A stretch of 64,000 nucleotides of DNA from Boswellia sacra. Its lineage: Eukaryota > Streptophyta > Magnoliopsida > Sapindales > Burseraceae. Shown here piece after piece: positions 1 to 11,657 of this stretch. The translations under genes and the position numbers were made by a program. Position 1 is the first letter of the stretch, and each line of letters starts with the position of its first letter. Below the pieces are notes generated by a model. It was not told the DNA's origin, did no database searches, and saw nothing but the letters and a program-made list of their open reading frames with translations. The stretch is taken from assembly GCA_013180625.2 (NCBI GenBank), contig SNVD02004551.1:62001-126000 (forward strand), given 5' to 3'.

Positions 1-1614
1 AATAATTGAATTCATCATTAATTGTTTATCGAAATGTAGGAGAATAATGCAGCGCTTATGTCTGATATTGAATGTAAGAGTAGTAGTGGAAGATGAATTG
101 CAATTGGATAAGGAATTTTGGCAATGTGTTACATGACAATGGCAAATTTATATTTTTGCCTTACAACCAGTTTGATAATGATACTGAGCTCGAATTGTTT
201 TTCCCCTGTAAATGTGGTTCTTATCATCTCACTTTACAGTAATTATTTTTTTGTGTATGCCTAATGACATTTTTGCATTGGATTGATCAGGCTGCTAGTA
301 AATCTACCATTTTCAAAAGTCTGGTTGGACATCAATTTCTGGTGAGTTCAATTAATATTTGTTGAAATATAAATCCAGATTGATGTAATTCTGACAACTA
401 TATATATCTTCGTTGTTGAATTAATTAACTTAGGCAATTAATTAACTGCATCAGAGAATTTTTACCTCTTTTTGGCAATATTACTCTGGATACAAGAAAG
501 AAAAATTTATAATAAGAAAGGGAAAAAAAACCCAAAAGTCATTGGTAGTTAAAGCAAGTAATTGCTTGATTCAGAAGTAAAGGAAAGGTTAAAGTTATAG
601 TTAAAAGAAAATAGAAAGAGGTTTTCTTTGGCCTTTGATTAGGGAAGCAAGTAATGGTGGCCCTTAACATAGCCTAGTTATTGCGAGTTGTGTTGCTGCC
701 TCTTGTCATAACATAGCTTAGAGTGATTCAATATAGGTGATGCAGGGGATTTGAATAATAAGTCCAAACGACCAAGTCCTAGGCCACTCTCATGGGGCCT
801 TACGAAATTGTACCAACCCCTTACACCCTTAATCAGATAAGGCTGAGTTTTGAGTTGTTCAATTAAATAATTTGTACATTGCTACATGTTAACGTAATGC
901 CTTACCTCTAAAATCTAGCCTAGGGTGAATGGTAATGGCATTCCTATTTCAGCTTAATAAATAACATTTTATAGAGTGTCATTTCAAAGATAAAACATTA
1001 CCAACAAATGATAATATCATATCATATTTTATTGGAACTAATGGCTGGATATATCACCTCTATTATGATTTGTCTTGTTTATTATTATATATATATTTTT
1101 TTGGTTCAAGATAGATATTGATCTTATAGGTTTTGTCAGTTGATTCCTTTTTATTTTTTCTTCCAAGTAGTCATTAAGAAGCGCATTTTCTTCACAAAGT
1201 GGTTATATCATGCATGAATTTTGTGCTTACCACCTTGCACAAACCACCCCAACCTCTACCTCTCTAGCATTGACCTGCAAGTATCATCTCATGTTAACCA
1301 GACTTTTATACCAATTTTAAGATTAGATGTTGACCATTAATATCCTCTCTACAGTGCCCAAAACTGTCCCTTCATTGAGCCATAGTTTGATCACCTAAAG
1401 CATGGTTGCCCTGATAAGCTCTATCTCAAATACAAATGGAATCCCACTTCATGCAAGCTGCCAAGGTAAGTAAATACATATATGTATTAATTCCTGGTTG
1501 GTAGTTTGATATTGTTTGGATGTGAACTAGATGATGAAATATTTTAAGTTTATAAGATGTAAAATGCAGGCCATGAGTTTTTTCAAATCTTGTTGACTCA
1601 CTTTGCGTCAACAA
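1..1614. other. 5' flank and possible upstream exons of a PPR-like gene
   Basis: There is no long ORF here. Two short stretches look like exons on the + strand. One is 291-341, which follows a ...GATCAG acceptor, is followed by the good donor GTGAGTTC and is open in phase 0 (17 codons). The other is 1402-1465, which starts at an ATG and ends at a consensus donor (AAG|GTAAGT); an acceptor TGCAG lies at 1565-1569. Translating on from 1570 in the frame of the next exon meets a TGA at 1594, so 1402-1614 may be 5' UTR or damaged coding sequence. Apart from AT-rich intron-like sequence I see nothing else. Confidence 0.25.
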
Positions 1615-1737
1615 ATGCAAATTGTTGACGCACTTCGCGTGGGTGAGAAAAGGAGAGCTTCCCAACTGCTTTCAAATCTTGGCTATGGAAACTGCCCACT
1701 AGGGCCTGCTGATTTTGTTTATGTTCTTAAGTACTAT
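1615..1737 (+). CDS. PPR-like protein, exon (41 codons)
   Basis: The ATG at 1615 opens a 41-codon phase-0 exon beginning MQIVDALRVGEKRRASQLL and ending LKYY just before a GTAAGATC donor. It is followed in the same phase by the exons at 1842-1949 and 2285-2467. The set reads like the start of a pentatricopeptide-repeat-like protein of the Arabidopsis At1g76280 type; that family name is from memory and not searched. The ATG may be the true start, or the exon may once have continued upstream: an in-frame TGA lies at 1594 and a 32-bp imperfect tandem duplication covers 1592-1640. PPR-like proteins of this kind are usually organellar, but no targeting peptide can be judged here. Confidence 0.5.
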
Positions 1738-1841
1738 GTAAGATCACTTAATCCTTTGGTAAGCTAATGAACAATGAGTTCTTAGTTGTCAACTGTGTGT
1801 ATTTATGTTATCTAATTATAGTTCTTTACTTTTTTGTGCAG

Positions 1842-1949
1842 TTTGTCATGGAGACCTGGAGAATGACGGTGGAAAAAGAGATTGGCCTAAATAACACATG
1901 CTACCTACTGATGATGCGAGCTCTCTGTAAAGGGGGCTATTTGGAGGAG
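1842..1949 (+). CDS. PPR-like protein, exon (36 codons)
   Basis: The exon is bounded by a pyrimidine-rich acceptor (TTTTTTGTGCAG) and by GAGGAG|GTATAA. Its length is a multiple of three and it is open in phase 0. The product fragment contains METWRMTVEKEIGLNNTCY and LMMRALCKGGYLEE. The pattern 'L.RALCKGGYLEE' is typical of the two-helix PPR motif (...AL.K.G.LEEA). It continues directly into the exon at 2285. No frameshift or stop interrupts it. Confidence 0.6.
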
Positions 1950-2284
1950 GTATAAACATATACACTATTCAACTGTCTTATCGAGAAAATATATAGCATT
2001 CAACTCTTTGCTCTTTCGTATTTTCTCAGTTTATATTGTATTAGAGTTGCTTGTTTACTTTGGTCATACATATTCATTATTAAGAGTAGAATTTGGGAAT
2101 AAAGTTAGCTGATTGTATCTCGGAATGTTGGCTGATGAACTAAAGTGGGAAAACTAGTTTTGTTTGTGGTAATAATCTACTCTTATTACCGTATACCTTT
2201 TATATGTATCAGTTAATACTTTCACTTTTTCTTTTCTGCTCGTTTAAAAAAAATTTGAGTTTTGTTTTTGCTGCTTTTTTCCAG

Positions 2285-2467
2285 GCATCTAGTTTGATTA
2301 ATTTTCTCGGAGAAAGTCATGGCATTTATCCTATTCTGCCTGTGTATAATTGTTACTTGGGGGCCTGTGCAAAGATGCAAAGTGTAATTCATGCTAATCT
2401 GTGTTTAGAGTTGATGGAACGCCGAATGGTGGGGAAGAATGAAGTCACATACACAGAGCTTCTCAAG
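2285..2467 (+). CDS. PPR-like protein, exon (61 codons)
   Basis: The acceptor TTTTTTCCAG precedes GCA TCT AGT, and the exon ends CTT CTC AAG|GTTTGTGG. The 183 bases are phase 0. The product includes LPVYNCYLGACAKM, HANLCLELMERRMVGKN and EVTYTELLK, a clear PPR-type repeat (V.YN.LL.AC.K ... A..L...M...G...N.VTY..LL). About 30 bases into the following intron, 2489-2510 repeats a 21-base piece of this exon (TATTCTGCCTGTGTATAATT). Further downstream the intron runs into a CACTA transposon end, and no later exon is visible. The gene is therefore either interrupted by an insertion or is a captured fragment. Confidence 0.6.
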
Positions 2468-2589
2468 GTTTGTGGAGGGTATCGATCTCAATCTATTCTG
2501 CCTGTGTATAATTTTTTTGCTATCTACGTGTTCTTGTATATATATATATATATACATATAAAACCGAATGTTCTTGTGTATAATTCAGG

Positions 2590-3046
2590 TCGACACGTAT
2601 TATATATGTGCAAAGGTATATGTCTGCCTAAAAACGACACATAAAAGTGCGACGTATTGTGTCACTTGGTGAATGACATATATTATAATGTCGGCCAGAA
2701 AACGACACATATAATTTTTATGTGAGTCCTTTTGTGTCACTCAGTGAATGATAATAAATATGTGTCAACTCGTGAGTGACACAAGATAATTATATATGTG
2801 TCGTTTGGTGACTGACACTACATTTGTGTCACTTATTGACAGACACATATTTGGTACAATCCGACACGTAATGACAAATATTTGTTCCATACATGTCTGT
2901 TTCTGAATGACACATATCTTTGTGTCGGTTTGACCAAGTGACACGTATAGGAATATGTGATAGGTCCATTTATGTCACGCGAAAACCGACATATAAATTG
3001 ATATATGTCATTTTTTGGCCGACATAAAAGGCCTATTTTATTGTAG
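2590..3046. mobile_element. CACTA (En/Spm) transposon terminal and subterminal region
   Basis: The stretch ends ...CCTATTTTATTGTAGTG at 3046, which is the CACTACAA-type terminus read from the other side. It is preceded by about 440 bp dense in direct and inverted copies of short motifs such as GACACATAT, TGTGTCACT and CCGACA. Such subterminal repeats are transposase-binding arrays in the En/Spm family. The TNNNN order means this is a right-hand end whose body lies to the LEFT. No matching CACTAC left end was found between 1 and 2590. The left part is truncated or lies outside the window. Confidence 0.75.
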
Positions 3047-3544
3047 TGTTATAATTACCAGCTTCACAAATAAATGGGTAAAGTAAAAAAATAAAAAAAT
3101 TCAGATAGCAAATCTTTCAATAACCACATATAAACTAAATGCAAATTAAGTGAAAACCTGATGCCTTATAGATGGTGGCAACTACTCTTCAATGTCTGAA
3201 AACTTTTGTTGTAGAAAGTTACATAATTAAGTATTGTAGTCCTTCAATTCTTTATTCTCTGTTGGCATTTTATGTAATTCTTGATGAAATTTCTTCACAT
3301 CAATATGTTCAGATGAATGTTGACTTCTTATATTAGTTAGGGATGGACCGTGGCCATATGTACAGGCATAACCATGATGATCAAGTCTTAATACATCTTG
3401 AAATACCCATTTTATATTTTCGACTTGCCTTCTTTTAGTTAACTCTACAAAATGATGAAAACAAATGTAAGGGAAAACTTAAAAAGAGGATTGTGTATCC
3501 AATTTAGAACAAATTGTAAGAGTATATAATTTAGTTTAAAAAAT
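3047..3544. other. AT-rich stretch between CACTA terminus and transposase remnant
   Basis: There is no ORF of note. The sequence TTA directly follows the CACTA terminus and would be one copy of a 3-bp target duplication; its partner was not found. The rest is probably 3' sequence of the minus-strand CACTA gene that follows. Confidence 0.3.
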
Positions 3545-4110
3545 GTACAATCATTTTAGCACTCTCAGTGTCAACTACATCTCCATCACTTCTCATTCTA
3601 GTCTTGATAATTACACTAATGAGATCTATTTTTTCTCCACTCTTTGACATCTTAACACCAAAAAAAAAAAGTAGTTTACAATTGGAAAGGAAGAAAGCTA
3701 CAAATATAATGCATTAACTACCAATGCAAAATCTCTAATTAAATGTTGTTAAAACTTACTTCTTTTCTCTTTTTCGCAAAAGAAGTGCGACCAGTCCTAT
3801 GAAGGACCAACTCATGTGCACGATTTGGTTTATTTCTCTCTGCTTGTTTCTGTAATATTCAAGAGCAAAAGAAACCAATATATAGTTTTATGTATATACT
3901 ATTTAGTATATTTTTAAGAAATCTATTGTCTTAACAACCATTTTCATGACTTACTTGAGCTCCTTCGCTTCTCCAATAAGCTATTAAAATCTTTCAATTC
4001 TTTTCGGTAATTTTTGGAGGGGTAAAAGCTAAACAAGCCTCATCCATCGGATATGGCTTATAAAAGTTTCTCTTAACGCGAGCTTTCTAATCCCTCCAAA
4101 GTACTTCGAT
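3545..4110 (-). pseudogene. CACTA second ORF, plant transposase (Ptta/En/Spm, Transposase_24-like), decayed
   Basis: Minus-strand translation gives fragments typical of the Transposase_24 / Ptta-En/Spm family: an 'EACLAFTPPKITEK' type stretch near 4030, a basic segment around 3760-3840 with HELVLHRTGRTSFAKKRKE, then, after a short gap, GVKMSKSGEKIDLISVIIK and TRMRSDGDVVDTESAKM near 3590-3660. The pieces are separated by stops and short introns. The fragment lies downstream of the TNP2-like transposase in the same orientation, the usual gene order of plant CACTA elements. It is non-functional. Confidence 0.6.
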
Positions 4111-6804
4111 TGCTTTTAAACAATGAGGTCTATATTCATATAGAACATCTGCATTGTCCTATAATTACAAAAAGTATAATAGATTAGTGTGCTTAAACTA
4201 AATATTTTTCAACGTAGCAATTAGATGTAAATTACATACCTCAACTTCTTCCCAAATTGCATTCAATTTGTGCTCAAGCATGGCATGCCGACTAGCAAAA
4301 GTCGGTGGAGCCATTGATCCATTTCTTGCTATGATGCCAAGTTGGGATGTAAATCTCTCTTTGTTTCGACTAATTGGTTGCCATTTATCATTGAAATCAA
4401 CATGTAAAATCTGCCCTAAGCCCCATTCAGGATTGCCACGAGCTGCTCTATGATCTTTTATTGCTTGTGATGACGCACGTAATCATTAGCAATATGAGTT
4501 GCCCATTATAAAGTAAAACATTTATATCGAAGAATTATCATTTACATACAACCCTTGGTGTCCCACATCCATTTGAGACTGCGAAGATGAAGATGATTGT
4601 GGTCAAGATTCTGCCTCCTTTTGTAATACACTTTCCATAGAGTCATCTTTATGTCTCTTCAGCGCCATAGTGAGCTACAAAAAGATATTAAAATTAGAAA
4701 ACTAAAACCATATTGATACATTATATTACAATAATATAAATGATTGATGCACATAATAAATGATCCTCCAATAATGTTAACGATAAAAACAATTTCCATT
4801 AATATATAAGAACATTATATAAACCTCTAACAAGGGGAACATAAAAACATTAGACATAAGTCGTTTCATCACAGAAACTAAATATAAAGAAACTTTATTG
4901 CAAAAACTATCATTTAACATCATCATTCTTTTCATCACCATTTACACCATTGATGTCAGTTGTGGTTCTATCAACTCCTGGCCTAACCCAAGCAACATCT
5001 TCTTCACAAACAAAATCTCTTTCATCCACTTCTTGTTGTGCATATAACTCAACTTGTGGCACACTTTTAATCATATGCTTATAGTTCTTGATTGAATAAA
5101 GATTGAATGAATCTCTGACAGTCATCTTAAGAACTATATGCCAATCTTCTTCTGAAGGATCCTGGACATAACAAACTTGTTATGCTTGATTTGCTAGAAT
5201 AAAAGGCTTATCATCCTCATGATTGAGTTTGTATAATAGATGATTGAAGTTAACCAGTGTCATGTTAAATTTATCAAGCTTCTTTCTAATCCGATCATTA
5301 ACCCAATCACACTTGAACAACACGAATTTCATTGGGTTGACATAACAAATTTCATTTATGTCCCTTACAACTCCATGAAATGTTACACTATTTGAACATG
5401 ATTTCTTTCCCTTGTACTAGCATAGCTCATTGTATCGGCCTTCGACACAACACCAGAATTTTGGGAGGTTCTAGTGTTGTCAATATCTTTGGTCTAAAAT
5501 TTGAAACCATTAACATGATAAGATCATTTGAAGCGTTGTACAATTTTTTTCGGGCCATTAGCTAAGTGGATAATTTCTTTCGGCAATTTCACATTTGAGG
5601 TTTTTTGCAAAGTTTCCATTTATAAAAACCCACTAGCGTTATAACTCATATTTAGTATGAGGTTAAAAAATTAATGAAAGTAAAAAAGCTTACATTGTTT
5701 TGAACCACTTATGAAATTTTGAGTTGTGCTCTTTCTGAATTTGATGACTTGAAGAACTTGGGTTTTGTTGATGGAGTATGTTGATATGCTTGCTTTATAA
5801 ATAATACATAAATAAGAAATACTAAATAAATGAATACTAAAGAGTAGATGAAGGTATGGCAATAAAATTATGCATGACTTACTCTTGAAATGGATCAGTT
5901 GTTGTGGTTTTTACTAGCACATATCTATGTGCTTGTACCTAAGTCATGTTGTCAAGGTTAAATTTCACACCTTCTTTTGAAGTACCCTCTTTGTTCCTAG
6001 GTGCTCGATTAGTTTTAGTTTCCACTTCATCGAGATATCGTGAACAAAAATTAGTGCATTCCTCCATCAAGTATCCCTTAGCAATAGAAGCCTCAGGATG
6101 TGCATGATTTTGAACATAATTCTTCAAAGTTAACAAGTATCTATAATTTTAAGAATTCAAAATAAGTGTAATTCCTTCACGTATAATATGTAAGTAAAAC
6201 ACATTATACATAAGATTTAATACCTCTCAATGGGATACATCAAACGAAATTATACAGGTCCACCAATTGTAGCCTTTTCAGCACGATACACAGGCAAATG
6301 TTCTATTAGATCAAAGAATGAAGGTGGAAAAGTTTTCTCCAAAAAGCACGAGGTTATAACAACTGGATTTTGAATATTCTTTAAGTCTTCACATATATTC
6401 ACTTTAGAACACAATTACCTAAAAAAGTTAGCAAGCCTAATCAATGTTTCAACCACATTTTTAGGCAATGCTCTATGAGCTACAAGAGGAAGTAATAGTT
6501 TTATCAATATGTGATTATCATGACTTTTAAGACCCCAAATGCTACGCTCGTTAATGTGTACACGTTGAGAAATATTTTATGCGTAACCATCTAGCACCTT
6601 TACTCTCTCCAACACATTTAAGAATAGTACTTTGTTTTCTTTGTTCATTGAGAAGCATGCAGGAGGCAAATATGCTTTATGCTTCCCCCTTTCTTGGGGA
6701 TGCAATGGTTTTCTTAATTCCATTTGATGCAAATTCTGTCCAACTTTTAAATTGTCTTCAGATTTTTTAGGATCCCCTAACAATGTCCAAAGGATATTAT
6801 CACA
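4111..6804 (-). pseudogene. CACTA TNP2-like transposase, C-terminal part (decayed)
   Basis: Read on the minus strand from 6804, the frame opens with VCDNILWTLLGDPKK and continues through KAYLPPACFSMNKEN (6640-6680), 'ALPKNVVETLIRL' (about 6440), 'FPPSFFDLIEHLPVY' (about 6310) and the 'MYPIERYLLTLKNYVQN.AHPEASIA' block (6070-6240; DUF4218), ending near 5000 with a DUF4216-like part (DFVCEEDVAWVRPGVD). The order matches TNP2 of CACTA elements, the cut-and-paste transposase. Stops and frameshifts occur throughout, for example at 6575 and 6140. The beginning of the gene is at 12451-14171; the two halves were separated by the Gypsy insertion. Confidence 0.8.
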
Positions 6805-6809
6805 AACAC
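6805..6809. repeat. Target-site duplication AACAC (left copy)
   Basis: AACAC here and at 12446-12450 flank the Gypsy element exactly where the TNP2 coding sequence is split (HNLDVMHVE on one side, SVCDNILWTLL on the other). Confidence 0.85.
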
Positions 6810-7546
6810 TAAGGCCGGTCTACTGAATTGTAAAAAATAAAGATAGGATCTTCAAGTTGATAAACAACTCAACCAATGGCCGAAACAAACAAAATGTAAA
6901 CCAACAAACACTCTTTCAAAGGACAACAAGCTCACCACCAAACTAAACATCAAAGGGATACAGAGAATTCACCACCCAATGATGTAAACAAAGGATATAG
7001 GGCTCAAACTAACTCACCATTCTATGGAATCTACCAAGAGATACAGAGTTAAAAAGAAATTAGTATAAAGACTGAAATTTCATTAAAATTAGAATTAAAC
7101 AAGCTTCTTCTTGAATACATAGCTTGAGGACCTAAATAACTGGGAACAACCCTCCAAGTATAGGTAAAAGACAATAATTAAATGTGTTCTTATGGTTCAT
7201 AATATTAATTATAGCTTAATTAATACATTGACCACTAAATTAATGACTAAGACTCATAAATAAATATAATATATAATAAAAATGCAAATAACTAAGCTAG
7301 AAAACTCTAATTCCTGAGTAAACTTAATACTGCATTAATTACGAACCAGCTGTGATGAAATAGTCATAACCTTCTATAGAAACTCCAAATCCTAAAAATC
7401 CTAAAAATTAATTCTCTCCACATCAGTACCAGTTCTTTTACGAAATTGCCCCTCATTCTGGTTCATGTGCACTCTTGATCATTGTAACAATTTGTATCCC
7501 TTTATGATCTATCATGAAACTCATGGATTGCAACACTCCCATGTCA
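6810..7546 (-). repeat. 3' LTR of the CRM-like Gypsy element
   Basis: 737 bp. On the minus strand it begins TGACATGGGAGTGTTGCAAT. It matches 11658-12445 along its length but lacks about 45 bases near 7390-7410 that are present in the 5' LTR at 12245-12310. The first 94 bases carry the end of the pol frame. Confidence 0.85.
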
Positions 7547-10500
7547 GGCTCCCCTGGTTGAGAAAGACTCGACCTCGAGTCTTGGTTGTTGTTTTCACCA
7601 AGATAAGGACTAAGGTCAGAGACATTGAATGTGTTGAAAACATTATAATGCTCAGGTAGTTTAACTTCGTAAGCATTCTCTTCAATGCGTTGTACAACTT
7701 TGAATGGTCCATCAACTCTAGGCTTCAACTTGGCATATTTGCCTGGAGAAAATCTTTCCTTTTTAAGGTGTATCCATACTAGATCTTCTTCTTTGAACTC
7801 AGCATACTTCTAATGTTTGTTTGCTGTAGCTTTATACTCTCATTTTGCTTCAAAATCTTCTCTCGAACTTGTTCAGGCAGCTTTTTGATGTTCTTAACTC
7901 TCTTATTTGCGTCACTACTAAATTGAGTATGGGAAGGAATAGGAGCTAAATCCAAAGGACTTATTGGATTTGTGCCATAAACAACCTCAAAAGAACTATG
8001 ACCAGTGGTTTGACGTGATGATTTGTTGTAAGCAAACTCAATTTGCGGTAAAACAAGATTCCATTGCTGTAAATTCTTACCAACATAACTCCTCATAAGA
8101 TTTCCCAAGCTTTTGTTGATAACCTCTATTTGTCCATCTGTTTGAGGATGATGAGATGAACTAAAGTTTAGTGTAGTCCCCATCTTTTTCCAAAGTGTAC
8201 GCCAAATATAAGATAAGAACTTTGGATTAGGATTTGAGACTATGGTCTTAGGAATGCCATGCAATTTCACAATCTCTTTGAAGTATAAATCGGCCACATG
8301 ACTCACATCAATTGTCTTGTTACATGGTACAAAATGAGCCATTTTAGAAAATCGGTCAACCACCACCATGATTGAATCTTTGTTTCGCTGTGTTCTAGGC
8401 AATCCCACCATAAAATCCAAGCTAACATCTTCCCATGGATCATTAGGAACAGGCAATGGAGTGTACAAACCAGTGTTCTGCCCATGACTTTTGCCATATG
8501 ACAAATTGTACACCTCTTCACATGCTTCATCATATCCCTTTCCATCTTTAGCCAATAAAAGTTTTCCTTCACAATAGCAACAGTTTTGTCTCTCCCAAAA
8601 TGACTGCTAATGCCACTACCATGTGCTTCATTAATGATTAATTCTCTTAAGAAATATTGAGGAATACATGATTGGTTTCCCTTGAGTAGATAACCATCCT
8701 GCAAAACAAATTGGCTGGATGAAAACTTATTACAATTACTCCATATTTTGCCAAAATGTGGATCATCCTTGTAAAGCTCTTTTAAAACCTCAAAACCAAT
8801 AACATTCACTTGAATAGAGGTTAGCAAAGAATGTCTTCAGCTCAATGCATCAGCCACCACATTTTGAACTCCAGATTTGTGCTTGATGGTAAAGTTGAAA
8901 GCTTGAAGAAACTCTACCCATCTAGCATGTCAAACATTAAGCTTCTGTTGGCTATTGATAAACTTCAAAGCTTCATGATCAGAATATAGAACAAATGGTT
9001 TTGGCAAGAGATACTGACTCTAATGCTTCAAAGCTCGACAAATAGCATACAACTCTTTGTCATAAGTTGAGTACTTTTTGCGAGATCCATTCAATTTTTC
9101 ACTAAAGAAAGCAATCGGTCTACCTTCTTGGCTTATAACAGCACCACTAATAATATTGGAAGCATCATATTCAACTTCAAAAACCTTGCTAAAATCTAGA
9201 AGTGATAAAATAGGAGCTTTTGTCGTCATCTTTTTATTCAGCTCAAAGTTTCTTTGTGCATCTTTTGTATAGTACTGAATGCTCTAATATATCGACGATA
9301 AAATAGAGCTAACCCATGAAAACTTCGAATGTTGTCGACTGATGTAGGAATCGACCAATTTTGAATTGCTTCAATCTTGCTAGGGTCCATCTTAATTCCA
9401 TCTTTTGAAACCACATACCCCAAGAAAATAAGGCTTTTGGTGAAGAACTCGCACTTCTTTAAGTTGGCATAAAGCTTTTTACTTCTCAAAGTGTGGAAAA
9501 CTTGCTGAAGATGATCCGAGTGTTGCTCCTCATCTTTGCTGTACACAAGTATATCATCAAAATATACAAAAACAAACTTGCCAATGAATGGTTTAAAGAC
9601 ATGGTTTATCAACCGCATAAATGTACTTGGTGCATTGGATAGGCCAAATGACATCACCATCCACTCATATAGGTCATTCCTTGTTTTAAATGCAGTCTTC
9701 CATTCATCATCGAGTCTTATTCGAATTTGATGATAGCCACTTCGAAGATCAATTTTTGAGAAGACAGTAGCACCATGAAGTTGATCAAGAAGGTCATCAA
9801 GCCTCGGAATATGAAATCTATAATTAATTATTGTCTTGTTAACAGCCCTACTATCAATGCACATTCTCCAAGAGCCATCCTTTTTAAGCACCAAAAGAGT
9901 TGGGACAGCACAAGGACTTATGCTTTCCCTCACCAACCCTTTAGTGAAAAGCTCATCAACTTGCCCTTGTAATGCTTCATGTTCTTTAGGACTCATTCGA
10001 TAGGCTGATTTATTTGACAACATAGCACTTGGAACAAGATCAATACAATGTTGTATGTCTCTCATAATAGGAAGGCTTGGTGGTATCTCATTTGGTACAA
10101 CATCATGGTATTCTTCAAGAAAATACTTCATCTTCGAAGGCGGTTCATTACTAACTTCATTTTCTTCTAACAACAAGAACACATAAATTTCACTTCTGTT
10201 CTCCAACTCTCTTCTACATTTTGTTTGGGTAAACAAAGCATTTTCCTCCCCTTTAGTAGGTTTAGGAACACATTCTAACTTTGAAGGGCCCAAAATAACT
10301 TTGACCCCATCTTTAAAGAATGTATGAGTATTCCTATAGCCATCATGCATTACTCTCCTATCATATTACCACAGTCTACCAAGAAGTAAATGACAAGCAT
10401 CCATAGGAACAACATCACACCATATTTCATCTTTATACTTTTTCCCAATAGAAAATGAAACAAGGTAGTGTTTGTTTACCTTGATCTCATTATCCTTCCG

Positions 10501-11635
10501 AATCCATGAAATCTTGTAAGGTTGAGGATGCTTCTCTGCTTTAAGGCCAAGTTTATCAATCATCTCGTAGACACCACATTTTCAAAGCTGCCACCATCAA
10601 TAATAACGTTGCAATTTTACGATTAGGACACTCGAAAGCAATATGTCCATAGCCTTGGCATTTGAAACAGTGATGTGAACTAGAATTTGAAGAGCTTTGG
10701 GGTTGTTTGGAACTATTACCATGCTCATTCTTTGAAGAAGCTTTTGGGTTGGTTTTTAGACCCGGTTTAGGCTTAGGATAGGAACTATTGCCATGAGTGG
10801 GAGTGCTATCACGATTAGCAAAATGAGAGTTGCAAATGTGTGCCTCTTTAAGCTGTTTCTCCACTCTAAGAGCAAGTCTACACACATCATTGTAGGAACA
10901 GTAGGGTTGCAATTGGACCACATTATAGATATTAGATCTCAATCCCCTAAGAAAACGTGTTATGGTTTATTCTTCTAGTTTAGAAAGATCACATTTCATC
11001 ATCAAATTATCAAATTTTATGACATACTCTTCTACAGATAACTCTTTTTGCTTGAAATTGTGAAACTTAAGGAAAACATCTTGCTTATAATTTTTATGAA
11101 GGAATTTCATCTTAGGCTCCCTTTTCATTTTCTCCCATGTCAAAATTCTACTTCTACCCTCTCTTTCTCTTTGTTTCTTCAAGTTCTTCCACCATAAAGA
11201 AGCATACTTTTTTAGCTTGATTACAGTAAGTTTAACCTTACGAAATTCAGGCACATTTTTGTTGTAAAAAATATGCTCAACTGTATTAAGCCAATCAAAA
11301 AATTCATCAGGATGTATTCTTCCTTCAAATTCTGGAATGTCAACCTTCACATCAAAATCTTGAAAGAAATGATTTCTTAATTCATAAGGATGAGGTGGAG
11401 TGCTACCACTAGATGCTTCATTACACTCATTATGAAATGGATTCTCAACATCATGGACTGCATTTTCTCATTCGTCATGATTTTCCTCCATATTTTCTTG
11501 ATTTTCCATTATTTCTAGACATTGCTAGACTTGCTGGAGCTATTGCCTAAGATCTTTAATAATCAAATCCCGTTTGTCTCTTTAAGGAAGAGGTGGTTGG
11601 CTAGTAGAAGTAGCCTTGCGAGTACGACCAACCAT
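7453..11635 (-). pseudogene. gag-pol polyprotein of the CRM-like Gypsy element
   Basis: The start ATG at 11635 lies 11 bases after the primer site. Domains in order: Gag (11350-10967, KYASLWWKNLKKQREREGR); CCHC knuckle at about 10660 (CFKCQGYGHIAFEC); protease region (about 10560-10366, ending VPMDACHLLLGRLW); reverse transcriptase (10150-9500, [11 protein letters not shown] intact); RNase H (9229-9020); integrase zinc finger (CTICHMAK, about 8540), core (DFMVGLPRTQRNKDS; HHPQTDGQIEVIN) and C-terminal tail (7728-7453). Breaks lie at about 11470, 10970, 10360, 9235, 8830 and 7780. The second integrase catalytic Asp (normally SDRD) reads SNPN, a G-to-A change. The protein cannot be made intact. 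Confidence 0.85.
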
Positions 11636-11645
11636 TGAAACAAAA

Positions 11646-11657
11646 GCTCTGATACCA
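11646..11657 (-). other. tRNA-iMet primer binding site
   Basis: On the minus strand it reads TGGTATCAGAGC, a full 12-base match to the 3' end of plant initiator tRNA-Met. It lies between the 5' LTR and the gag start and fixes the element's orientation. Confidence 0.85.

Noticed and set aside
2816..3046. CACTACATTTGTGTC as left end of a 230-bp CACTA MITE
   Set aside because: Only CACTACA matches the right end; it looks like one of the subterminal repeats.
9078..10000. Several + strand frames over the Gypsy pol gene
   Set aside because: Antisense shadows of the reverse transcriptase and RNase H coding sequence.
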